A DNA stretch of 64,000 nucleotides from Icerya purchasi (GCA_039619475.1 CM077115.1:221139291-221203290); one strand, 5' to 3'; numbered from the stretch's first letter, positions 45,118-56,847 are shown. Program-made: numbers and translations. Notes: generated by a model not told the origin, from the letters alone.

Positions 45118-45250
45118 GAATATCATGGGTTGTGGAATTAAGCTTTTCGTGATGCACTAAGTTTAATAAGAGAATATTGAAGCCTGCCCTTTCTCTTGGC
45201 CTTCTTCACTTTCCCAAGGTTTCTCTAGAGCCTCTTAATCAGCCAAGAAT
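45118..45250 (-). repeat. Short interspersed repeat, copy 4 of 4 (diverged)
   Basis: GTTGTGGAATTAAGCTTTTC and the following TGCACTAAG, CCCTTTCTCTTGGCC and TTTCTCTAGAGCC parallel 29735-29860 in order and spacing, with more mismatches than the other copies. Confidence 0.5.
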
Positions 45251-45960
45251 CATTTCAATTTTATATCGCTAGTAGTAGTTTTTGACATGTAGCGTTCAGT
45301 GTGCTATTTTGACTTTACCGTGCAATATTTTAAACTAATTTTGATTTATAACAAGAAATTCGGTGTGTGATAAATAATTCGAGTCTTTCCGGGTGGGTAT
45401 ATTAGCGTCATGACGACTATAGTGAAACAGACGACATTTTAAGTGATAATCAGCAACAAGCGAAATCAGAGATGATGAAGAAGGAGGAAATAAACATAAC
45501 TTTTCATTTTATTATGGTGAAGAAAATGAAGATAAAAAGAGCATGTTCTAAAATACCAGTTGTTCGTGGGACAACTGCTTCTCGTTAGCTAATGTTAATA
45601 GTTTTACATTATTTATAGTGGAACAGTATACAATGGAATGAAAAGAATTTTTGATAGCGTAGTAGGAAAAAAATTACTCTTTCGATGCGAGAGGGGCTGT
45701 TCTACATCTTTATTTAATTATTAGCTGATATTATCAGACATACGCAAAAGAAAATAAATCCGAATTCCAGTAACGGAATCCAATCAACATTGAAACGTAA
45801 GAGATATACTGAATGTTCAATAAGCGAAGACAGAAATTTAGAGCTTCCCTGTATGTTCAAAAAAATGTTACGAATCTTAATTTTAATCATTCCACAATGT
45901 AAAATTATATTTTTTATTACTTATATATGTATGCCGAAATAAATATAAAAAAATGAAATG
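45251..45960. other. No gene seen
   Basis: AT-rich sequence with a GAAGAAGGAGGAAA patch. Nothing recognised. Confidence 0.35.
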
Positions 45961-46499
45961 TAAATTTTTTTTATTATTAAATAAGTTGTGGGGGTCTCAC
46001 AGGGCAAGTATGTCCGTTGTGGGAGTGCCCGACATTCTTATTAATGTTTATTCTAAGTATACAAAATTACAACTATTCTTACTTATTCTATACATCATAA
46101 TGTTAGTCAACTTTTAAGATTATATAAATTATAATATAGTACACACATGGAAATACTCACGCCGTAAATACTCATTTGCATACCGATACATGACGGCAGT
46201 TAAATATCTTCAAATCAAAAAACCTGATCTTATTTTAAAGAGAAATGACAGAGGAAGATAACAAGAAAGGGACGAAAACAAATAAATAAAAAGAGAACTA
46301 TAAAAGAACATTATGAAATAGAAAGATTCGGGACGTATCTCGGGTTTTACTTTTTTCACCATTCTTTCAGCCATTTCCCTACTTCTTTTTTCCACACACC
46401 AAATACTTTTTCCTTTAATATATGATTAGGGATTGTACTTATTAATTTAATTAAGCACTCTTTCATCTTCTTAGCCTACAAAGGCAAATCCTAACAGCC

Positions 46500-47555
46500 C
46501 ACAGTAGATCACAGCATCTCTACTCGGTCTTTTTTGACATAGAGAAAGCTTACGATCCCGCATATGGCGATATGGCGTGCTTAAAAAGCCGAAGAACGCC
46601 GGAATTAGCGGTAATATGGGCAATTTTATCCAGAGCTTCCTCACTGATAGAGCTATTCAAGTGAGAATAGGCTCTCAGTATCTTCATCCTTCACGACTGA
46701 AAATGGAATTCCACAGGGTTCGCCTTTAAGCGTAACCTTGTTTATCCTTTATATAAATGATATAGCAGAGTGCATAAGGCCGCCGGTAACAGCCCGTTTG
46801 TTCATTGATGATTTTAACACTTCCCCGCTAATGCGATGTCTATCCTACAGTCAGCGATCAATAGATTACAAAACTGGGCGGAAAAGAATGGCTTGGATTT
46901 CTCATCCTCAAAAACTGCATGTGCCCAATTCCTAAAGAAGCATCGTCTTATTTCCAATCCTGATATCACCCTCTACCTAAAACATCTACCTATCCCATTC
47001 CTTCCTTCCATAAAGTTTCTGGGTCTAACGTTTGATGAAAGATTATCGTGGACCCACACATGTCTATCCTTAAGCGTAGTTGCATGAAATCCTTGTCCAT
47101 CTTGAAATGTTTATCCAACCACAAGTACAATATAGATCCAAAATTGCTGTTATCAGTATACAAAGCCCTTATCTTAAGTAAACTATCATACGGTTGTCAG
47201 GTGTATTCTCCTGCTAATAAAACTCTTCTACAATCTATCGATCCTATCCATAATACTTCCTTTCGTATATCATACTCGGGGCGCACCGGACTTCTCCTTC
47301 GTTGGGCGTTTTGTGCTTTGGTGGGCCTTCCTCCTTTATCTACTATTCGCGATTATCTCGAGATTCTTTTCGTTATTCCTTACCAGATCAATATTCCACC
47401 CGTAACTCCCAAATCCTATTCCCATCCTTTCCTGGCGATCCATTGGTCAAGGCTTTAACCTATCTTTCTAAGATAGGCATAAATTGGAGCGACCATCATG
47501 TTAATCCGACCACTATAGCGCCCTGGAATTATATCTCTCAACATCTATAAACATA
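46500..47555 (+). pseudogene. Reverse transcriptase of LINE C1
   Basis: LYSVFFDIEKAYDPA (about 46525-46565) holds the first catalytic Asp. LFILYINDIAECIRPP and TARLFIDDFNTS (46740-46830) hold the F-DD form of the catalytic box with both Asp residues. NWAEKNGLDFSSSKT, FLPSIKFLGLTFDERLSW, LLLSVYKALILSKLSYGCQV and YSPANKTLLQSIDPIHN follow as the primer grip and thumb. The order is complete from the palm on, but the blocks lie in different frames. Confidence 0.83.
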
Positions 47556-47648
47556 TCCTTAGCAGATCCCTTAATAATATCTAACCTTTCTATACCCATA
47601 TCTCAAGTAGTATTAAACAAACTCGCCTCCTTCCCTAACTACATTCAC

Positions 47649-48465
47649 ATGTACACAGGCGCAGCTAAAGCGAGTCCTACTAATTCTCCTTCACCAACTG
47701 CATGTGCTTATGAAATTAGAGGTGTAATGTACACCGAGCGCCTAAACGACTACTGCTCTACTTTAGAGGCAGAAATATTTGGGATTCTTCTTTGTCTTGA
47801 GACATATTCTTCAAACCCAGCATCTCAAAATGCGCTTCTTATTACCGACTCACTTCAATCTATCAAACCTATCCAGAGCCTAGACAGTTGCAACTCTCTA
47901 CTAATTAAAATAAAAAAAAACCTCCTATTCCAACTTTCACGATCTGAGGTATATGTCACATTCTTATGGGTCCCTGGCCATGTTGGGGTTACCGACAATG
48001 AGCGCGTTGACTTGGCTGCTAAGGCAACTCTATCCAGCCTGATGCCGTTTAACGCTGTACTGCCTCGATTAGGGTCATCAGTCTTTCTGATGCACTTTGT
48101 TGAAGAGTGGAGCAAACTATGGTCAGAACAAACGACCTGGCTCAGGTCCATAAAGCCGAACACCGACCCATGGTGGCCGTCGTTCCCCGTCTCACGTAGG
48201 GATTTCTCGATCCTATCGAGACTGCGTCTGGGGCACACTGCACTGACACACAATTACGTCTTTGAAGGAGTCCCCCTCCGTCCGCCAAAACACCCTGTGC
48301 GGGTTCATGGCCTCGCCAATCGTAGAGCATCTGCTGAAATGGTGCCATCATACTTCCCGTACTTCTACTCATACCTCACCCCACCGTCTGTTGTCGAACT
48401 ATCCGGATTGTGTTCGGGCAGTGTTGAATTTTGCAGCATCGAACAGACTGCACCGCCTTCTGTAA
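47649..48465 (+). pseudogene. RNase H and zinc knuckle of LINE C1
   Basis: Ribonuclease H that would remove the RNA strand after reverse transcription. Early in the frame MYTGAAKA stands where YTDGSK is usual, so the first catalytic Asp is Gly. LEAEIFGILLCLETY keeps the Glu, LLITDSLQSIKP the second Asp, and VTFLWVPGHVGVTDNERVDL with AAKA the His-Val-Gly loop and last Asp. LRLGHTALTHNYVFEG follows. A frameshift near 48280-48300 moves the knuckle (LCGFMASPIVEHLLKWCHHT) to another frame. Confidence 0.85.
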
Positions 48466-49036
48466 TTTCCAGTGAGTCTAAGTGTCGTAATAGCTCAGGT
48501 AGTTACACACGGCGCCTAGATTTATATTTGTAAAATTATAAAAAAAAAAAAGCAAAAAAAACTGAATCATCAGTGTTATCAATTCGTAGATTTACACCGC
48601 GGGGGAAAATGTAATATGCATTAATTTGATTTCTTGTTAACCGAATTTTTCGCCTAGATGGTAATTGTATCCTGTTGACATTAAATTCTAGTAATTTATA
48701 ACAGAAATAGTGTACATCTTGGGGGGGGGGGCATTTGGCTGTTTTCCTTTCACACATAATTGATCTAAAGTTGATTTGCATCAAGGAGGGAAGTATAAGT
48801 TTCAAACACGTCTTCTGTATTTTGCTTGTTTTATTTATTTCCGTTTTCTTAGCCTCACCCCATATTTGAATTCCATATAAAATTCTAGACATTATTCGTT
48901 ATTGAATTATAGTATATTCGTACTGTCCGATGTGATAGTACCCGCTTTATTTTATATAAAGCTGAAATTGTCTGCCTTATTTTCGAATTTAAACTTTGAA
49001 TGTATGTATTTTTTTCAGTTCAAGGATTTATCGATA

Positions 49037-50288
49037 TACGAGGCGTACAATTGTTTTCGTAGAATTGTTTCATAGCGCGACTTGTGGCCACACTGCAATG
49101 GTGCTCGTAGTCTCGTTGGAAAGAGGGGACATTTCTGAGTCAGTGTTTTCATAACGGTAGCACGTATATTTCGCGTTCGGTGGTCGTTTGAACAAAGCAA
49201 GATTTTTGAACGTGGGTCGTGAAAATGTGCGATGTAAATACTGAGCAACGTATCGTGATCAAATTATTGGTCAAACGCGGAGTAAAACCGCTGTCGGAAA
49301 TCCCCGTATAATTACAAGACGTGTTTGTTTACAAGTGGGCTGAGCGGTTTAAAGACGGACATGAATCAGTCGAGGACGATCCGCACTTCGGCGGTCCTTC
49401 TACCGCAAAAACGGCCGCAAATGTTGAGTGTGTGCGCATGCGCGTGCTCAAAGACCGTCGAGTGAGTTGTCGAATGTTAGAAGAAGAGTTAAGCATCAAT
49501 TGCGAGACCATTTGGCGGCAGATTTTAAATGAAGATCTAGGGATGCGCAAACTGCGCGCCAAGATGGTTCCAAAAAAAGAGCTCCGCAGATCCATCTGTC
49601 AGGACATGATTGATCGAATTGACGCTGAAGGAATCCAGTGGATGTGGTCCATTTTCACGGGGGACGAGTTTTGGGTGTTCGAATATGACCCTGAGACCAA
49701 GAGACAGTGTATGTAGTAGATGGAGAAGGGCGGGGAACGTCCGAAAAAAGCTCACTGATCGCTTTCTTCGACATCAATGTCGTTGTTCATTACGAATACG
49801 TTCCCGCAGGCCAGACAGTCAATGCAGCATTCTACATCGAAGTTTTGCAACGGTTACGAGCCGGCGTGTACCGCGCATGACCGAATTGGCCGAGAAGAGT
49901 TGGGTGCTGCATCACGACAACGTTCCAGCACACTTGTCCTTCGCAGTACGCCTGTTTTTGACACTCCACAGCATCCCCACGCTCCTACACCCCCTACAGC
50001 CCAGACCTGGCTCCTTACGATTTTCATTTGTTCCCTCAAATCAAAAGTTACTTGAAAGGAAACCGATACGACGGTATTACTGAAGTCCAAAGTGTCACGA
50101 CGAGGCTCCTGATGGACCTATCTTCGGGGGGTTTGCGGGGTGCTTCTAAAAATGGATCGAACGTTGGCGGCGGTGCGCTGACCTCGGGGGAGACTACTGT
50201 AAAGGTGTTTAGAGTAAGTTTCCTCCTCTCCCTATTTTTAGACCCTTCAGGGCAAAATTCTGCGAATACACAATTGTCACATCTCGTA
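49037..50288 (+). mobile_element. mariner transposon 1 (1252 bp, irritans-like)
   Basis: The ends TACGAGGCGTACAATTGT (49037) and, inverted, TACGAGATGTGACAATTGT (ending 50288) are imperfect TIRs. TA at 49035-49036 and 50289-50290 is the mariner target duplication. Rejoining the flanks restores the LINE B3 block from KYLGV into the following thumb sequence. The length is that of a full mariner. The TIR sequence resembles that of mariner 2 but differs enough to be another lineage. Confidence 0.9.
49225..50135 (+). pseudogene. mariner 1 transposase, broken
   Basis: The ATG at 49225 opens TEQRIVIKLLVKRG, the first helix-turn-helix. A TAA about 28 codons in (near 49309) interrupts it, then FVYKWAERFKDGHESVEDDP and ETIWRQILNEDLGMRK cover the DNA-binding domain. 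GDEFWVFEYDPETKRQ has the first catalytic Asp. After a stop and frameshift near 49716, WVLHHDNVPAH has the second and YSPDLAPYDFHLFPQIKSYL the third, the D,D34D signature. At least one stop and three frameshifts make it inactive. Confidence 0.88.
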
Positions 50289-50775
50289 TACACCTAGATA
50301 TTTATAATTTTTTACGTTCTCAAGCGGTGGACAAAAACACAAGTAAGTATTGTTATTTATATGAAGTTCATGTATACAATCATTATTATGGCGTGTAATT
50401 CTCGCCGATCGTGTATCTTATATTTAGTACTGTTTCAAATGTGCAGTAATTTAGATTTATTTATATTTATACACATATATTCTCCTATCATGTGCTGATT
50501 TACTAAAATTATCTACATCCTTTTGTAGTAATTTTTCTGCCATTTCTGAATTTTTATGCTCCATTAATAAGGCAATGCCATCGGCAAACACATATACTTT
50601 TGCGCATTTTTAATAGGCTTATGTAACGAGTTAGTGTAAATTAAGAAGAAAGTAGGGGCCAATACGATGCCCTGACCTACTCCGTATCGAATAGTTTTTT
50701 CATTACTTTTATTCCCTGCGATTTTTACTATATTTGTTTCCTATGTTTTATGTAATTCTTAAAATATGTAACTAA

Positions 50776-52904
50776 CGAAAATAATATTAATTTTTAGCAC
50801 TGGCCATTTTTTAGGGGTCGTGTATGTTATATATAAAAAAAAAAAGAAACTCATATAAAATTACGTTTTTTTTTGTTTTTTTTTTTTGTGTAATAAATGA
50901 TAAATACTTTCGTTATAAATTCAGAACTTAAATAATTTTGGAGTCATCAGTTTTAACACAGTAAAAATTACGTACAAAAATACATGTATTTATTGTAACA
51001 ATTTATGAAATATTGGGTGGATAGTCGTGTAACCCTATTTTTAATTGTGTAAGTTACGAGTTAATACATTTAAGTAGTGAAATTTTGGGTACACTGACTA
51101 AATAGTAGAAAATATTATGAATGAAATATATATGTACACGTGCGTGTCAACTCTTGAAATAAACGCACTGAACAAGGTAATTTGTGAAGGTTTCTTTTGA
51201 GGTTTAAATTATTTTTTTAAGATTTAAAATTTTCCACGTGGTTGGGCTTCGAAATATCTCTAACCATGACCTAAATTATATTTAATCTTTTAAACTCGAC
51301 TGCAGAGGGGAGACATTTTATTACGCTACTAGGAAAGAGCTTGGTTTGCGCTTTCATTAGTTCCGTCGGATTTTCTAGACAACCACACGGAGATGGGCAT
51401 TAAAGGTGAAATATAGAAAAAAAAACAAAAAACGGGGTCTGTTGTTTGCAGTTTTGAGGATAGGATTTTCGAGAAAAACTGAAGGGGCTAAGTTAAAGCA
51501 CCATTCTTCATACAATTTGGCCGAGTATATGTCGGGCCGCCGCTTTTTTAAATTTTCTCATCGCTGTTGCATGATCTATTTCTTAAAGTTATTTCTTTTG
51601 TGCATTTCGAATAGTTTCTAAATATAAAATTCCGTGCGTAAAGGTTATTCCAGTGTCCCCTGGATACGTCGAGGTCTCTCCTAAACAACATATGATATTC
51701 GGTTAAAATACGGCCAAAATTTTAATAATTTCATTTATAGGATGTGATTCAAACTAACATTCATATCCCTAGGTAGTAATAACAAAATATACTAAAAATC
51801 TCTAACCTCACAAGGCAGCGCGTTTAATGTAGTTAAGACGTTCCGCTAATAAACCAAAGAAGTCCATATATGGAGTTTCGAGGCTTCTCACTCCCAGTTG
51901 GTATAAACCTACTATATATGTAAAGTTGAATATCGGTTGCACCGCCCGAGAAATATGGAAAGTAAATGCGAATTTCAAATAATAATTGTTTCTCTTCAGA
52001 TCCATTAGAAACCCTTAAATACATTATGGAAAACTTATCATCTATGATCCTTATCAAAGATGTCACATGAGGCGTATTTTACTTACAGCTTCACTCTAGA
52101 GATTATTTGCTAGAACTCTCGTTTAACCGATGTGCGATTGTATATCCTAAAACGGGGGGGGGGGGGGCAAAAACCGATTCGATCGTGTTCCATCGAAACT
52201 GTCGCAAAATTGTATGCCGAGTTCAGTCTAGCCGATTTGAAAAGAAATTGATAACGTTGCCGGATTGACCAAAACAACAATCGGTGAGATTCGTTCTGGG
52301 CGAGACTATCTGAAGCCACTGCCGAATGCCGTATTCCGTTCGGTGTCTTTTCGTTTTCTTTCCTTCGGCAGTTTGAACATTAAAACTGATTTTCACGGCT
52401 CCAACGAGTAGTAACTTGGTTCTTTTAATCGCATTTTCGTTTAAGCTTAAAACTGGCACGCTACTAACAAGGCGGTGAAGTATGAAACAGCTCGCTAACT
52501 TTCACTGCTGCATGTTGAACGCGAGTGACTAGAATAAATGTCGTCGTCAAAAGATCGCTGTCGCTGCAAGTACAAACCCTATTTAGGCGAACGCCGCTAT
52601 TTATGTCTGTAGAACTGCGTGCTCTGTCTCGAGTGCGAGTTTGCAGATTTTATTCTTCCAACTGGTGCCTCTCCACCTTTAAAGTTGGAAGTGCGAAAAA
52701 TATTTTTATTATTCTGCCGCTGCCGGCGTTTAAATTGGTCTCTACTTTCCAGTAAGCAGGTAAGACTGCGAAGGTGAATTTTAATAAGCCGAATATTTAT
52801 TAGTTTAATAAATTTCCGAGTAAGCCTGCGCGGAAACTTTTATCGGCCGTTCGATGTGGAATAAAGAAAAACTTGTAAAACGGCAAAAAAAATACAAAAT
52901 AACG

Positions 52905-52910
<6 letters not shown>
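50776..52910. other. No gene seen; G12 tract
   Basis: No transposon blocks or convincing exons. A run of 12 G lies at about 52156-52167. Frames on both strands between 51800 and 52500 overlap and look like chance. Confidence 0.35.
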
Positions 52911-52952
<42 letters not shown>

Positions 52953-52954
52953 GT

Positions 52955-53005
<51 letters not shown>

Positions 53006-53075
53006 TATGTATATGTATATATATATTTATGTATATGTATATATATATATATATATGTATATGTATATGTATTGA
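52911..53075. repeat. Long (TA)n/(TATATG)n microsatellite
   Basis: About 165 bp of TA interspersed with TATATG hexamers, the longest simple repeat in the window. An apparent 73-codon frame through it is only repeat translation. Confidence 0.95.
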
Positions 53076-54189
53076 TATATAAGGTAAGTCGGGGTGAGAT
53101 GGACCAAGTTTTTTCTTTTTTCCGACTATAACATGGGTGTTTTTCTACTTTTTTTGTTAAACCTTGTTAATATGTTAAAGAAAAACTCTTAAATTATTAA
53201 TATAAATTTATGCCTGGCGACTTTGAAAAAGAAGGAAGAAGAAGAGGAAAATAAATAATTTTATAAAAAGCTGCCTATTTCACTGGAAATACCGAGGGTT
53301 AGATATGTTAAAAGAATGAAAACGTGATAAAATAATATAGCAAACAAATTATCTTAGTATAATAGTTAGAAATTAAATTTTTCATTGTAAATTTTCATCC
53401 ACCGTAGGTAATCTTATTTGCATTTTGTGTGCAACTTACATGGAACACACACCGTTCAAACCGGGCGGATTGCTTTTTGCTTTGGGTTTTGGAATGTGGC
53501 TCTCCGTATCCATTTTCATTGCAAAGTTTTAATTCTTCATTTGGTCGGCACTTTGTCCACACAGTCCAGTTGGGAAGTTATCGTGTCGTAGCTCTAATGC
53601 CACTTTTTGTTTTTCTGTTTTGTTTCCTTCATTTTTAAACTTTATCAGCTTTTTGGTGTTTCTTCGTATTCGTTTTGAAGCCTGTTGCAGTTTCCATTTC
53701 CGTTTTTATTTATATCGCTTAAATTCGCAGTGGAAGGCAACAACAAATGCAAAATTTTCGCTGCCGTAAGATTTAAATTCTCTTCGTACTCGCTTCACGA
53801 TAAACTATACAGGGGTAAGTCTCGTATTTATTTTCAACGGGTTCTACCCCGAATCTTCGGAACCGTATCTTGTAGAAATATAATTTTCCAGTTCAACGGA
53901 ATAATATTCGGCTACATTTAAATTCACTTTTCAATGTTGTGCTGGTTCGGTTCAAACGAAACTCAAACACTTTCAAAGTCTCCTTACCTTCCTGTCGAAG
54001 TTGCTTCTTTTAAAACGAGCGTTTGAAAAAGCAACGACCAAAAGGCTGAAATCTAGTTTGGAAGACTGATCAAAACCAGTTTATTCTTCTTCCTTCCTTC
54101 CTTTTTTTTTTTACTTTCTTTAAAATGTTGGTTGCACAGGAATACTAATCATTGTGATAATTGCTCCTCCGATTATGGGCTACTTGAAT
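53076..54189. other. No gene seen
   Basis: Pyrimidine-rich patches. The frames at 53429-53638 and 53685-53921 (+) are not recognisable. Confidence 0.35.
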
Positions 54190-54790
54190 TAAGAGCTAGA
54201 CAAATATCATCTGGGGTTAGTGATTGACAACGCATTGACATGGAAAATAATGCATAGAAATAACCTCACTCTGAAAATAAGGCAATCTATAGCAGCGTTA
54301 TATGGATTAAAATTGCTGATGCCCCACGATGTAGTAAGCATGTATTATAAATAGCGTCTGGGTCCATTATGTTGTTCAAGTATGGGGTGAGGTAAAAAAA
54401 ATCGGAAATGAGCAAAATCAGCAATTTACTAGCGAGATGTCTCTAAGGTTAATAACTTCCTCCGGAAATACGGGAAACAGGAATAGGTGGATAGAAAATA
54501 AGGAACTATCTCCAAAAGCGATGTATTGTTATCACAAGCTGCTAAAAGGTAAGTTGCAAGACGTGCAACTGCCATTAATAGATAAGAAGCGAAGTATCAG
54601 GGTACCTAAAGAATTGCCCTTTAAATTCCGGAAGGGGGTAAATAATAAAATAGAAAATGTCGAAGAAAATGTATTAATGAATTTATTGTTAAGAGTACCG
54701 AAAGAAATCTGGATAGAGCAACATTTAGCAGTTTGGAAGGAAAAAATAAAAATTTGGTTAATTGCATGGTTGCAGGGATAGGAGTAATAA
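54190..54790 (+). pseudogene. LINE family B, copy 4 (thumb and C-terminus)
   Basis: Plus-strand fragment. HLGLVIDNALTWKIMHRNNL, then LKIRQSIAALYGLKLLM, VVSMYYK and the C-terminal frame with YCYHKLLKGKLQDVQLPL, NNKIENVEENVLMNLL and VWKEKIKIWLIAWLQG. These parallel IRQTISALYKIKRVL of copy 3 and WKNKVKIWLIAW of copy 1. The last 115 codons are open, the upstream part is frameshifted. It is the only family B copy in plus orientation and lacks the conserved 3' hairpin within reach. Confidence 0.75.
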
Positions 54791-55528
54791 TTTGCAGGTT
54801 TCTTAGTCACTCTCTAAATACAATATAAAAGGGTATTCGGGCTTGCGTGCATTGTGGCATAATAGAACATAATTACACCTATTCGGATATGTCGAATTTA
54901 TTATAGTTAACTATGTTGCGTTAGCCGTTATTCGGATATATTGTTCTGTTTTAAAATAGCGTTAATGTATAGGATATGAATGTTTCTTCTGTGTTGTATT
55001 TGTTCTGCCTCTGGTTGCTTGTATGGGTTGGGATATGTTTGCGGTGATACCGTAGAATACATACTATACAATAACTATTATTAGTTATAAATTTCCAGAT
55101 CGCAAGTGTATAGGTTTTATTAATAGGATAAGATATTAGCTTGATTTACGAAGATTGTTGTTTTATTTCAAGCGTTCGTGGTTGTGTGGCTATTCTAGTA
55201 GATATGCCGCTATGTATAATAATGGTAATAGCTTAGCTTATAGTCAGACGTTGATATTACATTGTACGTTATATTTATACAATAAACGATAATAAGTTTT
55301 TGGGCACCCGCAATATAGGCATTGGTCTCGTAGGACCCTTTATACAGTTATTTCAAAAAAAAAAAAAAAAAAAAATCCTAGCATTTCCACAAATACTAGT
55401 GTGCACGACATGTGTGATCGCGTCGAAAATCAGTAATGCAATGCCGTTCGGATTTCGCGCGGAAGCAAATGATGTTTCAGTTAACAAACTAAAATATTTC
55501 CCGGATCGGAATAGAGAAAATTTTCCGA
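54791..55528. other. No gene seen
   Basis: AT-rich sequence with an A20 run near 55355-55375, up to the mariner target site. Confidence 0.35.
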
Positions 55529-55530
55529 TA

Positions 55531-56845
55531 TACGAGGTGTGACAATTAAATAACCGGACTAGTCTTAAAAATATGCTTTATTACTTACTTATTACAATTG
55601 GCTTTTAATCCCCTTCAACATACTCTCCTTCCCTATCTATACATCGCTGCATATGAGTTTTCCACTGTTGATAGCAGTGCTGCAGGTCATCAAGTGTCAC
55701 CTTCTTCAGTAAGTCTGCCCCGTTTTTGCCTTCACGTCTTCAACAAACTGAAAATGTGCTCCCTTCAATGCACTTTTCACTTTTGGGAACAGATAGAAGT
55801 CGCTTGGAGCGAGATCTGATGAGTACGGTGGATGCTCGAGCACAGTAATTCTTCTTTTTTGCGCCAAGAACTGTTTCACGGAGAGCGCATTGTCTTGGTG
55901 CAGAATCCACGAGTTGTTCTTCCACAGATCTGGTCTTTTCTTCCTCACCCTTTCTCTAAGCTTTGTCAGAACCTCAATGTAATACTTTTGGTTTACCGCT
56001 TGACCCTGAGGTACCCATTCAATCATGATGATAACTTTCAATATCGAAAAAAAACGATGAGTATGGCCTTTATTTTCGACTTGCTCATTCAAGCTTTTTT
56101 AGCCGTTGGCGATGTGGGGGTCTTCCAGTGCACGGATTGATGTTTTGTTTCAGTTTCGTACTGGAAAATCCACGTTTCGTCACATTTGATGACTTCTTCA
56201 ATTAGTTCAGGATCTTCTGTGAATTGTTCCATAATGTCAGAGCAAATGTTTTTCCTGTTCTCTTTTTGCTCGTGTGTGAGGTTTTTTAGAACCATTTTTG
56301 CACAAACTTTCGTCATTTGCTAATCCTCGAGCAAAATTTTTCTTATTGTCTCTCTGTCAATGTTATATCTGCTATAATCCGAACACTGAAACGTCAGTCT
56401 TTACGCACAATTTCATTAATTTTTTGAATGTTTTCATCAGTTCTTGATGTCACAGGTCGACCAGAACGTTCATCATGTTCAACAAATTCCCAACCTTCTA
56501 AAAATCGTTTGTGCCATTCAAAAACTTGAGTGTGTGACATGCAATTATCTTCAAATACCTCCTTTAATAATTGAAAGCACTCGGTTGCAGTTTTTTTTAA
56601 TATCACGAGAAATTTCAAATTAATGCGCTGCTCGATTTTTACGCTTATCATAATTGCGGCACTACAACGCGAGAACGTCTTACTCAAGCAAGAGTTAAAA
56701 GCAAACTAACCTAGATAGAAAGGTGGGATAACGTGCTACGTGCACCGGAAGCATCAAAGTCAATTAAATTCCATTCTCGCTCCCCCTCGCCAAGCCTAAC
56801 GGCTAAGGCATTCGCAGTCCGGTTACTTAATTGTCACACCTCGTA
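55531..56845 (-). mobile_element. mariner transposon 2 (1315 bp, irritans subfamily)
   Basis: The two TIRs agree at 29 of 30 positions: TACGAGGTGTGACAATTAAA at the left, and on the complement of the right end TACGAGGTGTGACAATTAAG, both continuing TAACCGGACT. TA flanks both ends (55529-55530, 56846-56847). The transposase lies on the minus strand. Near-identical TIRs beside a broken gene suggest a fairly recent insertion, or movement by transposase from another copy. Confidence 0.92.
55706..56651 (-). pseudogene. mariner 2 transposase, three frames
   Basis: Starts at MISVKIEQRINLKFLV (56651), the usual mariner N-terminus; an upstream ATG adds 12 residues of no similarity. KKTATECFQLLKEVFEDN and SHTQVFEWHKRFLEG form the helix-turn-helix. 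In the second frame KCDETWIFQYETETKHQS holds the first catalytic Asp; in the third WVPQGQAVNQKYYIEVLTKL is typical of the irritans subfamily. LHQDNALSV holds the second Asp but has lost about five residues (the usual DNAPAHTALSV), shortening the D-to-D spacing. YSSDLAPSDFYLFPKVKSAL ends it. Two frameshifts, stops and this deletion make it dead. Confidence 0.9.
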
Positions 56846-56847
56846 TA

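Larger units (their letters stand above)
46455..48560 (+). mobile_element. LINE C1 (RNase H-bearing, I-like), 5'-truncated
   Basis: Plus-strand insertion in LINE B3. It begins within the RT fingers, carries palm, thumb, connection, RNase H and zinc knuckle, and ends in poly(A) at about 48539-48559. The left junction falls after TTTAATTAA, matching copy 2 of family B at about 13195, which shows the empty site. Coding frames are partly open, including 294 codons over RNase H, but two or three frameshifts separate the domains. LINE C2 at 39.5 kb is a relative. Confidence 0.85.
45962..50775 (-). mobile_element. LINE family B, copy 3, interrupted by LINE C1 and mariner 1
   Basis: One minus-strand copy in three pieces. 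50291-50775 carries the RT palm (YGVGQGIVLAPTFFLIYTNS; the Y-DD region has the second Asp altered) and runs to VKNYKYLGV at the mariner boundary. 48560-49034 resumes with IRQTISALYKIKRVLSHRTV, then SRILYGIQIWGEAKKTEINK and LLEFNVNRIQLPSRRK. 45962-46454 carries the C-terminus (EKRSREMAERMVKKV), the 3' UTR hairpin at 45990-46030 and the A/T-rich tail. Copy 2 (12.7-13.5 kb) shows the uninterrupted arrangement across the LINE C1 junction. It is 5'-truncated near 50775. Confidence 0.82.

Noticed and set aside
47855..48372. Minus-strand frames of 132 and 76 codons
   Set aside because: They are shadows of the RNase H frame of LINE C1 on the plus strand, which has the conserved motifs.
52854..53075. 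73-codon plus-strand frame of Ile/Tyr/Met repeats
   Set aside because: It is a translation of the (TA)n/(TATATG)n microsatellite.
53076..53110. Motif GTCGGGGTGAGATGGACC after the TA repeat as a transposon terminus
   Set aside because: It reminded me of a repeat end seen in other arthropods, but there is no inverted partner or second copy in this window.
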